This document shows positions 1 to 12,100 of a DNA stretch of 64,000 bases, piece by piece. The translations under genes were made by a program, and so were the position numbers. The DNA is taken from assembly GCA_930367215.1 (NCBI GenBank), contig OV884056.1, positions 279,726,067-279,790,066 on the forward strand, in the 5' to 3' direction. The first letter of the stretch is position 1. Each line of letters starts with the position of its first letter. Source of the stretch: Pollenia angustigena (Eukaryota > Arthropoda > Insecta > Diptera > Polleniidae). Under the pieces are notes generated by a model, which worked only from the letters and a program-made list of their open reading frames with translations, did no database searches and was not told where the DNA came from.

Positions 1-1445
1 GAGTGTACTCTTCGATTCGTTTTGTTCGTTCATTCTCCCATTGTTCTCTTCTCATTTGACGAAAAATAAATTTAAGTTCAGTCGCACAAAAAAAGTTGTT
101 ACAATAAAAATCTAACAATCTAAATATAAGAGCGACGTCAAAGAAGAAACGACAATAATCACAACGATAAAAATCTTATAGTGTAAATGGTCACTAAGCG
201 TAAGGATTCAGAATATGAATTAGAGGAAATTTAAAAAGTTTCACACGCAATGCCAAATTTAGTTTACTCTCGTTTACTATTCTTGGTTGGGGTATGAGAA
301 ATTAAATTAAATTCAATTAAATAACGATGTAGGCTAGTAGAACGTTATATTAGTCATGCGTATTCTCTAGAGTATAATGACCCGGCCCATTCGTATTACA
401 TTCCTAAAAAGTTTCTTAATAGACATACAAATATACAGTCTGTCTATAATTATCACTCATATTTACGTGGATGTGTGAGTATGTTATATTCATTGTCTTT
501 TTAATAAATAAATATTGTCAATGCTCCTTTTCGGTGGCGTGAGTAAGGTGGGATTTCAAATAGTCTCTACACTGGGTTTGTAAAATTGGCTGTTGTTTTA
601 GATCAATAAAAGTCTGATATACAAATAAAATAATGGTTATAGTAACGCTAATAATGGCCAGTCGACAACAAAAAAAATATTAAAACGTCATTGATGGTGA
701 GGTGACAGCAAAAAGCCCACTCATGCTTATTAGGATGACACCAATTTTAATGGGAGAAAATAATTTATTTTTTATATAATTAAAATATAGCTGCCACATT
801 TATTCTAACTTAAAGTACTCAACAAAAGTAATGTCGACCTTTAGCCCATTGCAATGCATTGTTTTTAAACAGAGGCCAGAAGCTCTTTGTGGGAATCACA
901 CCCGCTACCCAGTCACTTATAGATTTCGTTGAAAAAAAACAGGTAACAATCTAATGAAGCTATGATTTCACTTTTATCGACATATTTTTTTATGATAAAG
1001 TTCTAAAGAATCCTAAATATATAAATTTTAAGAAACTTATACTAAAAACATAACTAGGACGAACGACGAGTTATACGCAAAGAAAATTCGTCTTTAAAAA
1101 TAGAGCACATTGGTGTATATGAAAAAAAAGAGTCATTTCTTGGACCGAAATGCGTCATTCGTAACGTACTGCAAGTGGTGGCAATACTACAACAATCCAA
1201 AAACAACAGAGGATTCCCTGCAGGAAGTGTCACAAGTGAATCTCTACTGATTCACTATTGACACAGTCACCAGTACTAGTGACTTATTATACCCCAGGCA
1301 ATGTTGTTTACAATAGACATTTTACATGTGCGTGTTATTGGATATCTACTACTGACGTTGGTGCTACTGACTAGGTACTGACTAGGTAATTTCTTGGGAA
1401 CCTATGTAGACATTTTAACCAGAGAATCGCTAGTACAGTTTAGTA
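1..1445. other. AT-rich region without a recognised gene
   Basis: Only short open frames occur. An ATG at 187 opens a 15-codon frame that stops at 230-232; it is too short to call. A TTCAGTCGCA stretch at 77-86 resembles an insect initiator but nothing coding follows it. I recognise no repeat with both ends here. Confidence 0.5.
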
Positions 1446-1449
1446 AAAG

Positions 1450-1945
1450 AAGCCCTGCGGGAAAGTTGTGTCAATTGGTCCAACAGAGGTCCTGGGAGTT
1501 GTGAAAATAGAACAGGTACAAAAAGAAAGAACTCATGACCAGTGAAAGGAGAACCAATCATGTAACTAGTTTATGCAGAATAAAAATGTAGAAATAGTGA
1601 TGAATTACAGAATAGTCTTCACCGGTGGTGTGACAAATTTATTTGGTCTTTCTAAAATTTGTTTCTTGAATTAAATTCTACGTCTTGTTTTATTGAAATA
1701 ATACTACATTGTATTGAAATAATACTACATTGTATTGAAATAATACTACATTGTAGCAACTGTCACTACATTGAGAATAGATGTGTGACTGGTCAAATGG
1801 TGTCAATTGACCCCCTGCAATGACAACCCCATGTAAAAGTGATAGGTCTAATTCATAGAAAGTGTTTAAACTAGAACCGGTCCCTGCCACCAAAGACCTA
1901 TCATGGGACTACTTTGGTGTCAGTTCGCTTCCCTCTAGGGAGTCA
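1450..1945 (+). repeat. Dispersed repeat, inverted relative to 13312-13795
   Basis: From CCTGCGGGAAA near 1455 to TTCGCTTCCCTCTAGGG near 1940 this matches, in reverse orientation, 13312-13795 inside the hAT element 8923-13966. Shared landmarks are ACTCATGACCAGTGAAAG, TCACCGGTGGTGTGA, GGTCAAATGGTGTCAATTGA and ACCAAAGACCTATCA. It is probably a remnant of another copy of that transposon or of something nested in it. Confidence 0.7.
1693..1755. repeat. 21-bp tandem repeat, 3 copies
   Basis: Three perfect head-to-tail copies of a 21-bp unit containing GAAATAATACTACATTG. The inverted copy at 13312-13795 has only a degenerate single counterpart, so the array expanded after the two copies separated. 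Confidence 0.85.
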
Positions 1946-1949
1946 ACAC

Positions 1950-3580
1950 TTTTTGTAAGAATACGAAATCATAACAATTTTTTTTTATTATTTCTTCAAC
2001 TTCTATAGGAATTATACTTCTCAGTTGTTATTGATAACATCTTTTTCGTATTAATGCCTAATATAATGTATTGTAGACACTTCGTTGACAATGCCTACAG
2101 TATAGTCGACAAAACTGGTGACTTGGAGACACTTGCACCCAGGTTTCCTTTAGGGTTTTTGCATTGCACTGTTAGTGTTAACGGTTTGAAATGCCAACAA
2201 TTTGTAACAAAACAAAAACAAATTTGGTTTAAGCTGTGAAAATCAGATGGCTTTTGCCATCACCTGTTGTTGAATTCGCCTTGGTTTATTTCTATTTCTT
2301 AAGGGAGAAATACACTGATCAAAATACTCATCAAACATTGTGGTAGTATTAGTGAAAATGTGTTTGTATGTGCTATGCTGGATGGAAAATCAAAAAATTT
2401 AGATATGGCAATGAATAACCATCCAAAATTCGCCTGTTGGAGAAGCTTTTGACAAGTGTATTTATTTGACCATTTATAATATACACATCTAGAACAAACT
2501 TCGATAAGAATTTGTTGCGTAAATTCGTTAATTTATTGTGTATTGTGCAAAAGCAACAGGTGTTAATGTAATTAAATATTCTCTACCCTCAACTCAGACT
2601 TTCTTTTTTTTAATACGTATTAACATACACTCTTTCTTTTTTAAATATACATATAGAAAATTGTTAAAAGCTGCTTATTCGGCGCTTGTGCGAAAAATAA
2701 TGCGCTCGTCGAATATGTTCCATTACCAAAGCCATTGAGGCAACTGCAGGAAGTGCTGCAGTTCAATCTTGCTGATTACACAAGGTTTATTGGCTAACCA
2801 CAGCTGGGCTGACAACATTTTCTAACATCGTCCGATATGTACTACCGTTGACAGAGATTGAAATAACAATGAAATTTCAAAAAAAGTATATGGGCCGAAG
2901 ATCTGCACTAATAATTACACTTAAATGGGTATAATTCTCCGTAGCCAAAATTCGCTTATTACACAATGTTACAAAAAAGAATGAAACAGAAATACCTGGG
3001 ATGTGATAATTTTTTTCTTGTAGGTGTTGTCGAGTACAATAAGACTCTGTCCTTAAAATTTGCGAAACACCTCCAAAATCTCCAGTTACGGGTAAAAACC
3101 CGGTTTTTCGTACCTTTTGCACTTATATGCCAGGAACTTTGATAAATGTCAATCGATTTTGAATTTCTCAGCGGATTTAGAATGAAAAAACTAAGGCCTT
3201 TTAAAGATGTGAACATCATATTTAAGTAGTATTAAGCTAACTATACCTATTTCTCGAGCAAACTCGATTTTTGTTTTAAATTTTCAACATTTTGACGTCG
3301 TGGGTGCAAGCCGCATATTAAAATAACGATATGCACGATTTGTGAACCCAATAGATAATTTTCTTAAAAATTAAGTTTCATATTCATGTTAAATTCCCAA
3401 AGTTCTTTTTACAAAATGCTAAAGAAGAAACTTACAGAAAATAATAAATCAAAAGGTTTAATGCATTCAAGCCACATAGATGATTCTGCGCCACCCTGTT
3501 TTAAAATCTTAAGATACATATTCGAAATAAATCTTTAAGGTATGTGTCCATTTTATTTTGTCTAAATAAAAATTAAATAT
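1950..3580. other. AT-rich region without a recognised gene
   Basis: Several frames of 60-86 codons occur on both strands, but none has a recognisable domain or splice context. No element ends were identified. Confidence 0.45.
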
Positions 3581-3582
3581 TC

Positions 3583-3895
3583 GGCCATGTTCTTGAAGTC
3601 GAATAAAATTTCAATAGACGAACATTTTCAGTTAAATTTTTTTTTTTAAATAATGGTATTTGTTTATGATTTTTAGAGTTATTTTAATAAATATAAGTGG
3701 TACTCAAAGTATGACGTACATAAAACGAAATATTTTTTGAACCTTAAAATCAGGCGACAAATTACGGCAGTCGAAATCGATAGAAATTACAATACAATTT
3801 ATTCGATCGATATCGAATGCCGTAATTTGCCCCAGGATCGTTTTAAAAATTTGTTCGATTTCAATTTCACTCGAACTCGATTTCCAGAACATGGC
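3583..3895. mobile_element. MITE with GGCCATGTTCT-type inverted ends
   Basis: The left end GGCCATGTTCTTGAAGTCGA is the inverted counterpart of TCGATTTCCAGAACATGGCT at the right end. The same termini bound 19056-19274, and a single related end lies near 55790-55835. A smaller hairpin (3751-3836) is nested inside. Confidence 0.7.
3751..3836. mobile_element. Small hairpin of the CAGGGGGCAAATT family
   Basis: CAGGCGACAAATTACGGCA at the left and TGCCGTAATTTGCCCCAGG at the right are inverted copies. Longer family members are at 28211-28398 and 56883-57085. It lies inside the MITE at 3583-3895. Confidence 0.65.
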
Positions 3896-3959
3896 TAATC
3901 ATTTCAAAAATTTTAAATAACTTCTGTGATGAAAAATGTTGGAAAATTCAAATTGGCAT

Positions 3960-4605
3960 TTATTCATGAAAAAGATTTACATGGATACCTGCCGTGTAGG
4001 CCTTTTCCATGACGGATCTTACTCACAAAGTGACAATAAATACGTTTACCAAACCGCCCCTGAGTGTTAGAGGAATCAGCACAGACACTCGCCTCTAGGC
4101 TGCTGAGTAGAAACAGCACTACGGGATATTCCTTCCTCAAGCCAAACTCTCCCACAATCTAAGAAAAATCATTCCTTTAGTAAAATTTTCAAGATATCCC
4201 TACAACCGCCAAGTGATCCCCAAAAGTAAACCTTCTTCAAAAAGCATATATTCGTTGTACCTTATTTGTGAAAGCAAGCTTATATCGTACGGAGATGCAA
4301 CCTTTGAAGTACGTATTATCATAAAAGTAAAACTTCCAAAAAGACAATCTTTCTGAAAGAAAGGAAGCCTTTCCCGCAAGAAGTACACTAATGGAGGCCT
4401 CAACCAATAGCCAATAGTGCTTGTCGACCAGGTGCTGCTAACTTCCGTGGCACCAGATAGGATCTCTGGTCAGACGCGATCTCACGAAATCGTGAGGATC
4501 TCTTGTGATGTGGCAATTTTCAATTTTTGTCGAATCCCAGATATAAGCTGCACCTGGTTATTCCCAAAGTATGTTACACCAAAAGAGAAAATATCCTTAG
4601 GATGA
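3960..4605. repeat. Dispersed repeat related to 37290-38175
   Basis: Shared landmarks with 37290-38175 are TTTACATGGATAC, CCGCCCCTGAG/CCGCCTCTGAG, AACTCTCCCACAAT, GGATCTCTGGTCAG and an AATCCCAG stretch. The copies are too diverged to define ends. It may be a degenerate retroelement; the class is not determined. A 19-bp duplication containing GGATGATCCCTAT follows at about 4600-4640. Confidence 0.55.
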
Positions 4606-4919
4606 TCCCTATTCCCCCGGGATGATCCCTATACCCCCGGGGAAGAAATACCCGATTGTGGTTTAACTACTGCAACAATGTGCGATTTGTGTTTCATAAA
4701 AAAATGGGCCCAGCCTATTCATTGGTACCAGCGCTTTCGCGGCGGACATTTGAACGATGTCGTATTTTTAATAATGACATCGATTGAATTTTCTTTTGGT
4801 ACAAAAACATTTTCTATAACTAACCCGCAAGTCCATTATTAATACGATTTTCGTATGACGTGCTAAATTCCCAATTTTTCATATTTGATAAATACAATGA
4901 AATTTATTGTTGAGGGAAA

Positions 4920-5125
4920 GCTAGCTTCTATGCGCATTTCACTGGTTGCTTAGGCCAGCTCATCAGGAAACCTTTTGCAAAGATTTTAGAAAAGCCAAAA
5001 ATATTAAACAAATTAAACCCTAAAGCGATTAAGAATTATAAACATTCTAAGTCTTACTTGTAACAATGTCAAACCTTAAACAAAACATCAACAATAAACA
5101 ATGAGTTTATCTTTTCTTACACGTC
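4920..5125. repeat. Dispersed repeat, second copy at 57325-57670
   Basis: GCATTTCACTGGTTGCTTAG opens both copies, and both run through AGATTTTAGAAAA, AAGAATTATAA, CTTGTAACAAT and a CATCAACAATAA stretch. The copy at 57325 is interrupted by the hairpin MITE 57496-57643. Class unknown. Confidence 0.65.
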
Positions 5126-5461
5126 TTTGAATAAAAAAAAAAAAAACAGAAAATGCATCGCTCTTGATTAAGGACTCTATAAAAAAGTCAAACAAACCTT
5201 TTCCATATTTCTCATGTAAAACTGAAACCATTCACCTCCTTTTTCACCCTTCTCCATTCATGTCATAACCCATATACATTTTGAAATGTTAATGGAAATT
5301 TTTTTGTTGCTTAGCAACTTTTTTCGGTAAACGGACAACTAAAAACAAAAATAACTATACAATTTTTAAAAGCATTTAGCCCCATAGCAGAAGTTTCTAA
5401 ATTTATTTATAAGTTGACCAAAGTCAAATACACCATTACAGGACATTAACCACACATTTTT

Positions 5462-5644
5462 ATGCAGATTTTACAAAATTATCTAATTTATAGAATTTTA
5501 AGCATTTATAAGACACAATACTCTGACGAGAAAGGACACTTTTCGAGAGTTCGTATAAAGACGATTGGTTGTGTGCAAAGTAAAACTGGGGAATTGCATA
5601 GAAACAGTTCAAGTGGTGCAACACAAATTTGTGCATCAACTCAA
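5462..5644 (+). other. Possible 5' UTR exon of the GST gene
   Basis: The sequence CAA/GTAAGT at 5642-5650 is a strong donor. A pyrimidine-containing acceptor ending in AG at 6171-6172 lies 10 bases before the GST start codon. Together they suggest a noncoding first exon ending at 5644 and a 5' UTR intron of 5645-6172. The exon's upstream limit and the promoter are not visible, so the left coordinate is arbitrary. Confidence 0.3.
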
Positions 5645-6182
5645 GTAAGTTGTCTTTTAGATCAGTGCTTGTGACGTGGCTTAATTAAAATCGTAATAAA
5701 AATTTAATTGATAAAATCGTTTAAACTGTGAACGTTTGTAACCAATTGAGATAAATTTCTGTTATTAATTTTGTTAAATTTATTTAAAGCATAATTTTAT
5801 TAACCATTCTCTGCAAGTTTTAACTTTTATTTTCTTTTCTTCTTGGTGTTGTCACTCTTTTTATTGCTTTGTATGTGTTACTTTTAAACAAAATTGTTTT
5901 TTTTTTTTTTTGTAGTAGTTTTTTTTAGCAATTAAATCGATTTTCTATTTGTTTTTTTATTTTTATTGGTTTTCATTATAATTTCAGTATTGAGTTTTAC
6001 ACATGTAAATTAGCTTTTCATATTAATTCAAACTATTGTTACGGCTGTATGCTAAAAAAAAAAAAAACTTGAAAAGGCGTTTAAAATAAAAGACCTTTAT
6101 AGTTTTTATTTGAATTATGTTTGAAGAAACTACTAATATTGTTAAAGGATTTGTCTATTGCCTTTTAATTAGAGGCGGTAAT

Positions 6183-9100
6183 ATGACACCAACATTGTAC
6201 TATTTACCACCAAGTCCACCTTGTCGAAGTATATTACTTTTGGCCAAAATGTTAGATCTTGAACTCGATTTAAAGGTCATCGACATAATGGCAGGCGAAC
6301 AAATGAAACCCGAATTTTTAGAAATGAATCCACAACACTGTGTGCCAACTTTAAATGATGACGGTTTAATATTGTGGGAAAGGTAAATTATCAAAAGTAT
6401 TTATGTATAACAGTGTTAGTCATAATCTCGTTTATATTTATCAAGTTGTCTTATCTATCTTATAGTCGCGCTATATTATCTTATATGGTTTCTGCATTTG
6501 CCAAGGACGAAAGTTTATATCCCAAAGATGTGCGTGTACGTGCTTTGGTTGATCAACGCATGATGTTTGATTTGGGTACATTGTATCAAAGAATGACAGA
6601 ATATTATGTAAGTTTTGTGATTTTGAATAATGAAAATTAAGATTCTCTTAAAATTAAGGTTACACTGCGATCTAGTCAAAATGAATATGAACAGATTAGT
6701 TAGTTCAACTCTTTTAGGATAGTGATTTGAATCAATGTTAACATCGGTTTTTGAATGGTAAACACTTAGCAACTTTTTTGTCCCTGAATTCAAATTATAT
6801 TTCTTTTTAGCTTGCCAATACCAGTTTAAGCGTACTTACACATATTTTTATATATATTTTCAAATTGTATTTTTATCGTTTTTGTGTATAGGGAAAAATC
6901 TGTTTTTTGTGAATAAAATAGGTTCCTACTAAAAAGTTTTAGTTTTAAGTCCGCTCATTAGGTAGAAGTAATTCAGAACTTAAAACATCCAGTTTGAATT
7001 AAGGTTTGCAATACGGAGTCAATATTGGAAAATCGGTATTACAACTTAGGTTTATTTTGGTACTTTAAATATTGGAATTTGAAAAAATAACTTTAAATAA
7101 ATATTGAATTCTTTGGTATGCAAAACTAATTTCTTGTCGAAATATGAGCTTAGCTATTTAAGTCAAATAGAGAACGAAAAAAGCAAAAGTTCCCAAAGTA
7201 GTTACAATCATCTTGGTTATCAAAAGATATTATCTGCCAAATTCTGGACGGGATTGGAGAAGTGGGCGTGACACAAAATAGATGTTTTTTTTATACCTAA
7301 AGAACGGTATGGGAAAAATTGTTCAATTTTGATACACCGAGCTGGGTTATCAATAGAGATTAGCGAAGTGATTCCGGCACATCCCGTACAAAGAAATTAT
7401 AGCTTTTTATATATTTAAAAAACAGCAACAACTAATGTTTACAAATAAGGTACCTGCATCTTGGCTATTAAACCATTAGTGCATGAAGTTCCCCAAGTAC
7501 TTTTTAACAAAATTCTTTTTGAACACGTAATTTAAAACAACTATTAAAATAATTTTTAGAAGTTTTATTTAAATCAATTTTTTTTAAAGATTTTAAAAGG
7601 AGTCTCTTATAAGGGACATTATGCAATATCGTCACATGAAATGAAACATTATTTTGGGTGAAGGCCCTTGTTGCACATAAAATTAGACTTGTTACCGCAG
7701 TTTGCACATCTTTATCCGTTTTGGAGTAGTCTATTATGTGATTTCTACCGTCATATCGATTGACAGCACTGAAAATCGATGGTCTGTAACCTCTTACAGA
7801 GGGCACACCGTATGTTTCTAGGTAAGAAGTTGCTATATATCTACGGAATTGCAACAAGTTTGAGCAATCTAGACCATTGGGATGCAGCTTTCTCATTAGT
7901 AGCCAACCATTAACAATGGAAGCACCCAACAGAATTGGTCACCACCACTTACGTTGTCTTATACATCACCGATAAACAGCAATTAACTGGTCCATTTTGT
8001 CTACACCATCCGTGCCTTGATTATAATGTTGAAATACTTTTGGTTGGGTATCTGCATGGCGCCTTCTCATCTTGCTTAATTAACGCTTTCACGTTCCAAT
8101 TTCATTTTTGTCAAAATTAGTTCCTAAGGTGACTACGTTATTGTCTTTCCATTGTACGACAAGTATATTGCCATTATCAGAAAAACGATAGTCCGAAGAT
8201 CCTCTTTGATCTTTATTTCATTTCCGAAACGGGACGGAGTGGGCATTTTTCGGTTCGACTATCGCTTATTGTACCAAATGAGCATATTCCAGAAGCTGAC
8301 AAATGCCGAAGAAGCTTCACGGATATGAAATAATTATCGATAAAAAGCTTTATGTAAGAAAAATTAAAATTTTCATTTGAAAAAAATTTTTGAAAATACT
8401 TCATTAATCCAAAGGAGGTATTGCAAATATGTCGGTATTTTGCAAGTTGTCGTCTATATATTCTAACTGCTCCAATATTTCAGCAACAGTAAGTCTATAT
8501 AAGAATAGCAATGAATATTACCATAGAGCATAATGTCCCTTTAAAGGGACATGAATAAAAAACGCCAATTGCTAATATTTTTAAAGTCATTTATATTTTA
8601 AAACTTAAACAATTCAGTTACTTAATCTCATTTTAATAAACACACATTAAAAAAATATAAATAAAGCAACAAACTGTTAATTTTTTTCATTCTGACATAC
8701 CCTTCACGTGTGGTGCGAATTTTTTTATTCGCGTTATAAATTTTTTGCACAATATTACGCACTCAATAGAATAAAATTGAATAAAAACATTTTTTGTTTT
8801 GACGAAGACACACAAGAGAATGAGATGCCAAATGAAAGTTTCATTTTTAATTCTTCGTGTTGCCGTAAAGTGGAAAAAAGATCGTCCCTTTAAAGGCACC
8901 ATATGCACTAATGGGTTAATACTAGGGTATTCATTTAATCGGGCTTTTGCTTTAATCGGTTAATCGCTCGATTAATTAACCGAGGTTTTGGTTTAATCGG
9001 TTAATAATCAGTTAATATTGCTATTGATCGGTTAACCGATTAATAAATTTTTGTTATAAATTAAGTAATTTCAATAAATAAAAATGCAAAAATTATTTAT

Positions 9101-12100
9101 TATTTGGAGTTTATTAGTGAAAAAAAACAATAACATAACAAACAAAACAATTCTTGAACCAAAATGAGCAAACCAAGAATGCAATACTAATTAATACATA
9201 TGGGCATTCCCACAGAATGTTCTACCAGGATGAAAGAATAGAATGTTGGTAAACATCGTCTTTCATTGTTTATTATTATAAAAAAAAGTCTATGTTTTTA
9301 TAAAAGAAGGGTTTTTATAGCATATCTCAGGTTTTACTTGAGGAAATTGGGTTGGAAACTGGAAAACTTTATATTTTTTAAAGCTACATCTAAAGACATT
9401 TTTGTATAATTACTAGCTTAACACGGTGCGCTTCGCTACACTGTTTTAATATATGCATCCTACGGAAGGTTTTTCCCCCCTGCGCCTACCGCTTTATTTT
9501 AATTCTCAATAGAGTAGCATACCATAAGAGTGACTTCTACAAAGTTTGAACATTCTCACTATAACAGTTCTTAAGATATGCTATATTAAACATTGGCGTC
9601 CTATGGGGGGAACCACTTCGCCCGCTACTATTTTATTTAAATTTTGGGGCTTAGGAGATCCTACTACCAAAAGTTCAACAAATTGCTTGCAGCGGCTCTT
9701 ATTAATATTGCTATCTATGAGAGGTACTGCTCCTCCTCAGTCTACCCCGCCCATTTTTATATTGAAATTTATAGTTTACCATAGTAGTAGCTGTAACCAC
9801 GTTTGAAGACTCTCCCTTTTATAGTTCTTATGTTGAGCGATATTTAATATATGCATCCTACGGAAGGTATTTCCCCCCTGCGCCTACCGCTTTATTTTTA
9901 TTCTCAATAGAGTAGTATACCATAAGAGTAACTTCTACAAAGTTTGAACATTCTCACTATGACAGTTCTTAAGATATGCTATATTAAACATTGGCGTCCT
10001 ATGGGGGAACCACTTCCCCCGCTACTATTTTATTTAAATTTTGGGGCTTAGGAGATCCTACTACCAAAAGTTGAACAAAATGCGTGCAGCGGCTCTTAAG
10101 ATATGCGATATTTAATATTGGCATGCAATGGGGGGTACCAATTCCCCTGCCCCTATCGAAAAAATAAGTAGCCTATTTTATTTTTAGGGCTCACGTGATG
10201 TTACTGTAAAAATTTCAGGAAAATCGGTTCAGTAGTTTATGAGTCTATAAGCCAACAAACAAACATACAAACATTTTTCATTTTTATATATATAGATTTT
10301 ACATGAAAAAAAAATTTTATGTTTGGACTTTTTCTTCACAATCTCTCCATTACAATCAATTGTAAATTGAGTATTAGGTTTTTGTTAAGGAAATTTTAAG
10401 ATATTATTAGGAAAATTCATGGTGATAATAACACAGTACAACACATGATTTGCCAACTCAATTCTGTGAACTGTATGTGAAATTAGACCCAAAAAGAAGA
10501 ATTTCTGCATCATTCGTTTTGTCTTCTTACCTGCGATTTGAAGTTAGTATCGATTTGAAGTTAGGTACTATCGTATAGGGGAATTTATCACGTTTTAGGC
10601 CCTGTTGTTTGACATAGCTCGACAACCACTAGCCCAATTTAGTTGAAATAAATTTTAAAAAATTAAGAATTACAATTCCCTTAATCTGTTCATATATTGT
10701 TTTCCTATACAAGTAACACTTTCGAAGTTAAAAATGAATGTATGAAGGGAAAAAATTATTTTTTGCCTAAAAATTTAAATTTTTTTTTTTAAAAATACAT
10801 AAAAAATCCAAAATGGAAAAAAGTTTCAAGTCTAGTTATTTTTTCGCAAAGTCACATAACCTATGAGCAAAATGAGACAAAGATCATAAAAATCGATGCA
10901 CGCGTTTGTCATTTATTCACAATTAAGTAAATGTATGAATTTCAAAAATTTGCTCGAGATATGCACAACATTATTTGGAGAAAACATTGACACCTTTTTC
11001 ATGATTCTGAGAATTAAAAAAAAAGGAATAAACAAAAGGTTATTTGATTTTTATGATTGCGGTAATAAATGTACGTGGACAATTAAACGGAAAGTGGACC
11101 TTTTTATTATTTGGGTTTTTCCGGTGGCTACCTATATGATTTTTTTACAGAAATTGCACCCACATTTAAGGGTGGTCATTATTTGGAAAGTTTTGCACAG
11201 TTTGAAACGTACAAGTGCTGAATCAGGTATATAGCCAGCCGCCCTTAAAATATGCGCCCATTTATAAGTACCTGGCAGTAAAATTTTCAAAAATACGTAG
11301 TATTTATAGGTGTGCATTGATCGATTTTTGCCATTCAGCCAGTGCCGACGAACGCGAACAGTAAAAGTGATTTTTCTCCAGTTTTTTAAAAGTGAATAAC
11401 AACAAAACATAAAATATATCAATATGGAAAACAACAAGTGCCCATATTTGGATGAATATTGTTACGTTTGTGGTCATATCGTCCGAAAAATACAGAAAAA
11501 AGATCGAAAAAATTTGTTTACTGAGCAATTCAAAACCGCGTATTGTAATTATTTCGATGAAGCAGATTTAAGTGGTGCAAATTTTACGCCGAACACAGTG
11601 TGCAACAGTTGTTATACTACCCTTCTAAAATGGATTCACGGAAAAAGTAGAAAGTTATCTTTTATGAAGCCAGTAATTTGGGTGGAAGACACAACTGGAC
11701 ATGATGAATCCAGGTGCTATGCATGCATAAATTTTCGTCCTGGATTAAACAGACAACAATTGAAAACAAAAGTATACACTGCTGCATTTACTGCCACACT
11801 TCCAGTGCAACGCCCTGCTGATACCGATGCACCTAAACCTCCGAGTGCGGATACTGTGTCCCTGCTAGCCGAAATCGTTTTCACCAATCCGACCGATTTG
11901 GATGATGCTGATTGGATACCCGATATTGAAAATAGTGCACCACAACCGCTACCACAAATCGAAATGGATTACATTGTGGCCAAGCTGGGACTATCACAAC
12001 ACGACTCCGAATGGCTGACATCATTTTTGAAGAGAAGAAAACTCACACAGCAAAATGTCAGCGCAACATCATACCGACAACGCCAAGCTGATTTTCAGAA

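Noticed and set aside
3704..3892. 62-codon minus-strand frame
   Set aside because: Lies inside nested MITEs and follows their palindromic sequence.
7504..7929. 141-codon minus-strand frame as a host gene
   Set aside because: Its content is the C-terminal part of a piggyBac-type transposase with an upstream stop and a later frameshift; reported as a pseudogene.
9546..9806. 86-codon frame and its three look-alikes at 25717, 26132 and 26530
   Set aside because: They are the same stretch of the Helitron's tandem unit, not a conserved gene; the frame varies between units.
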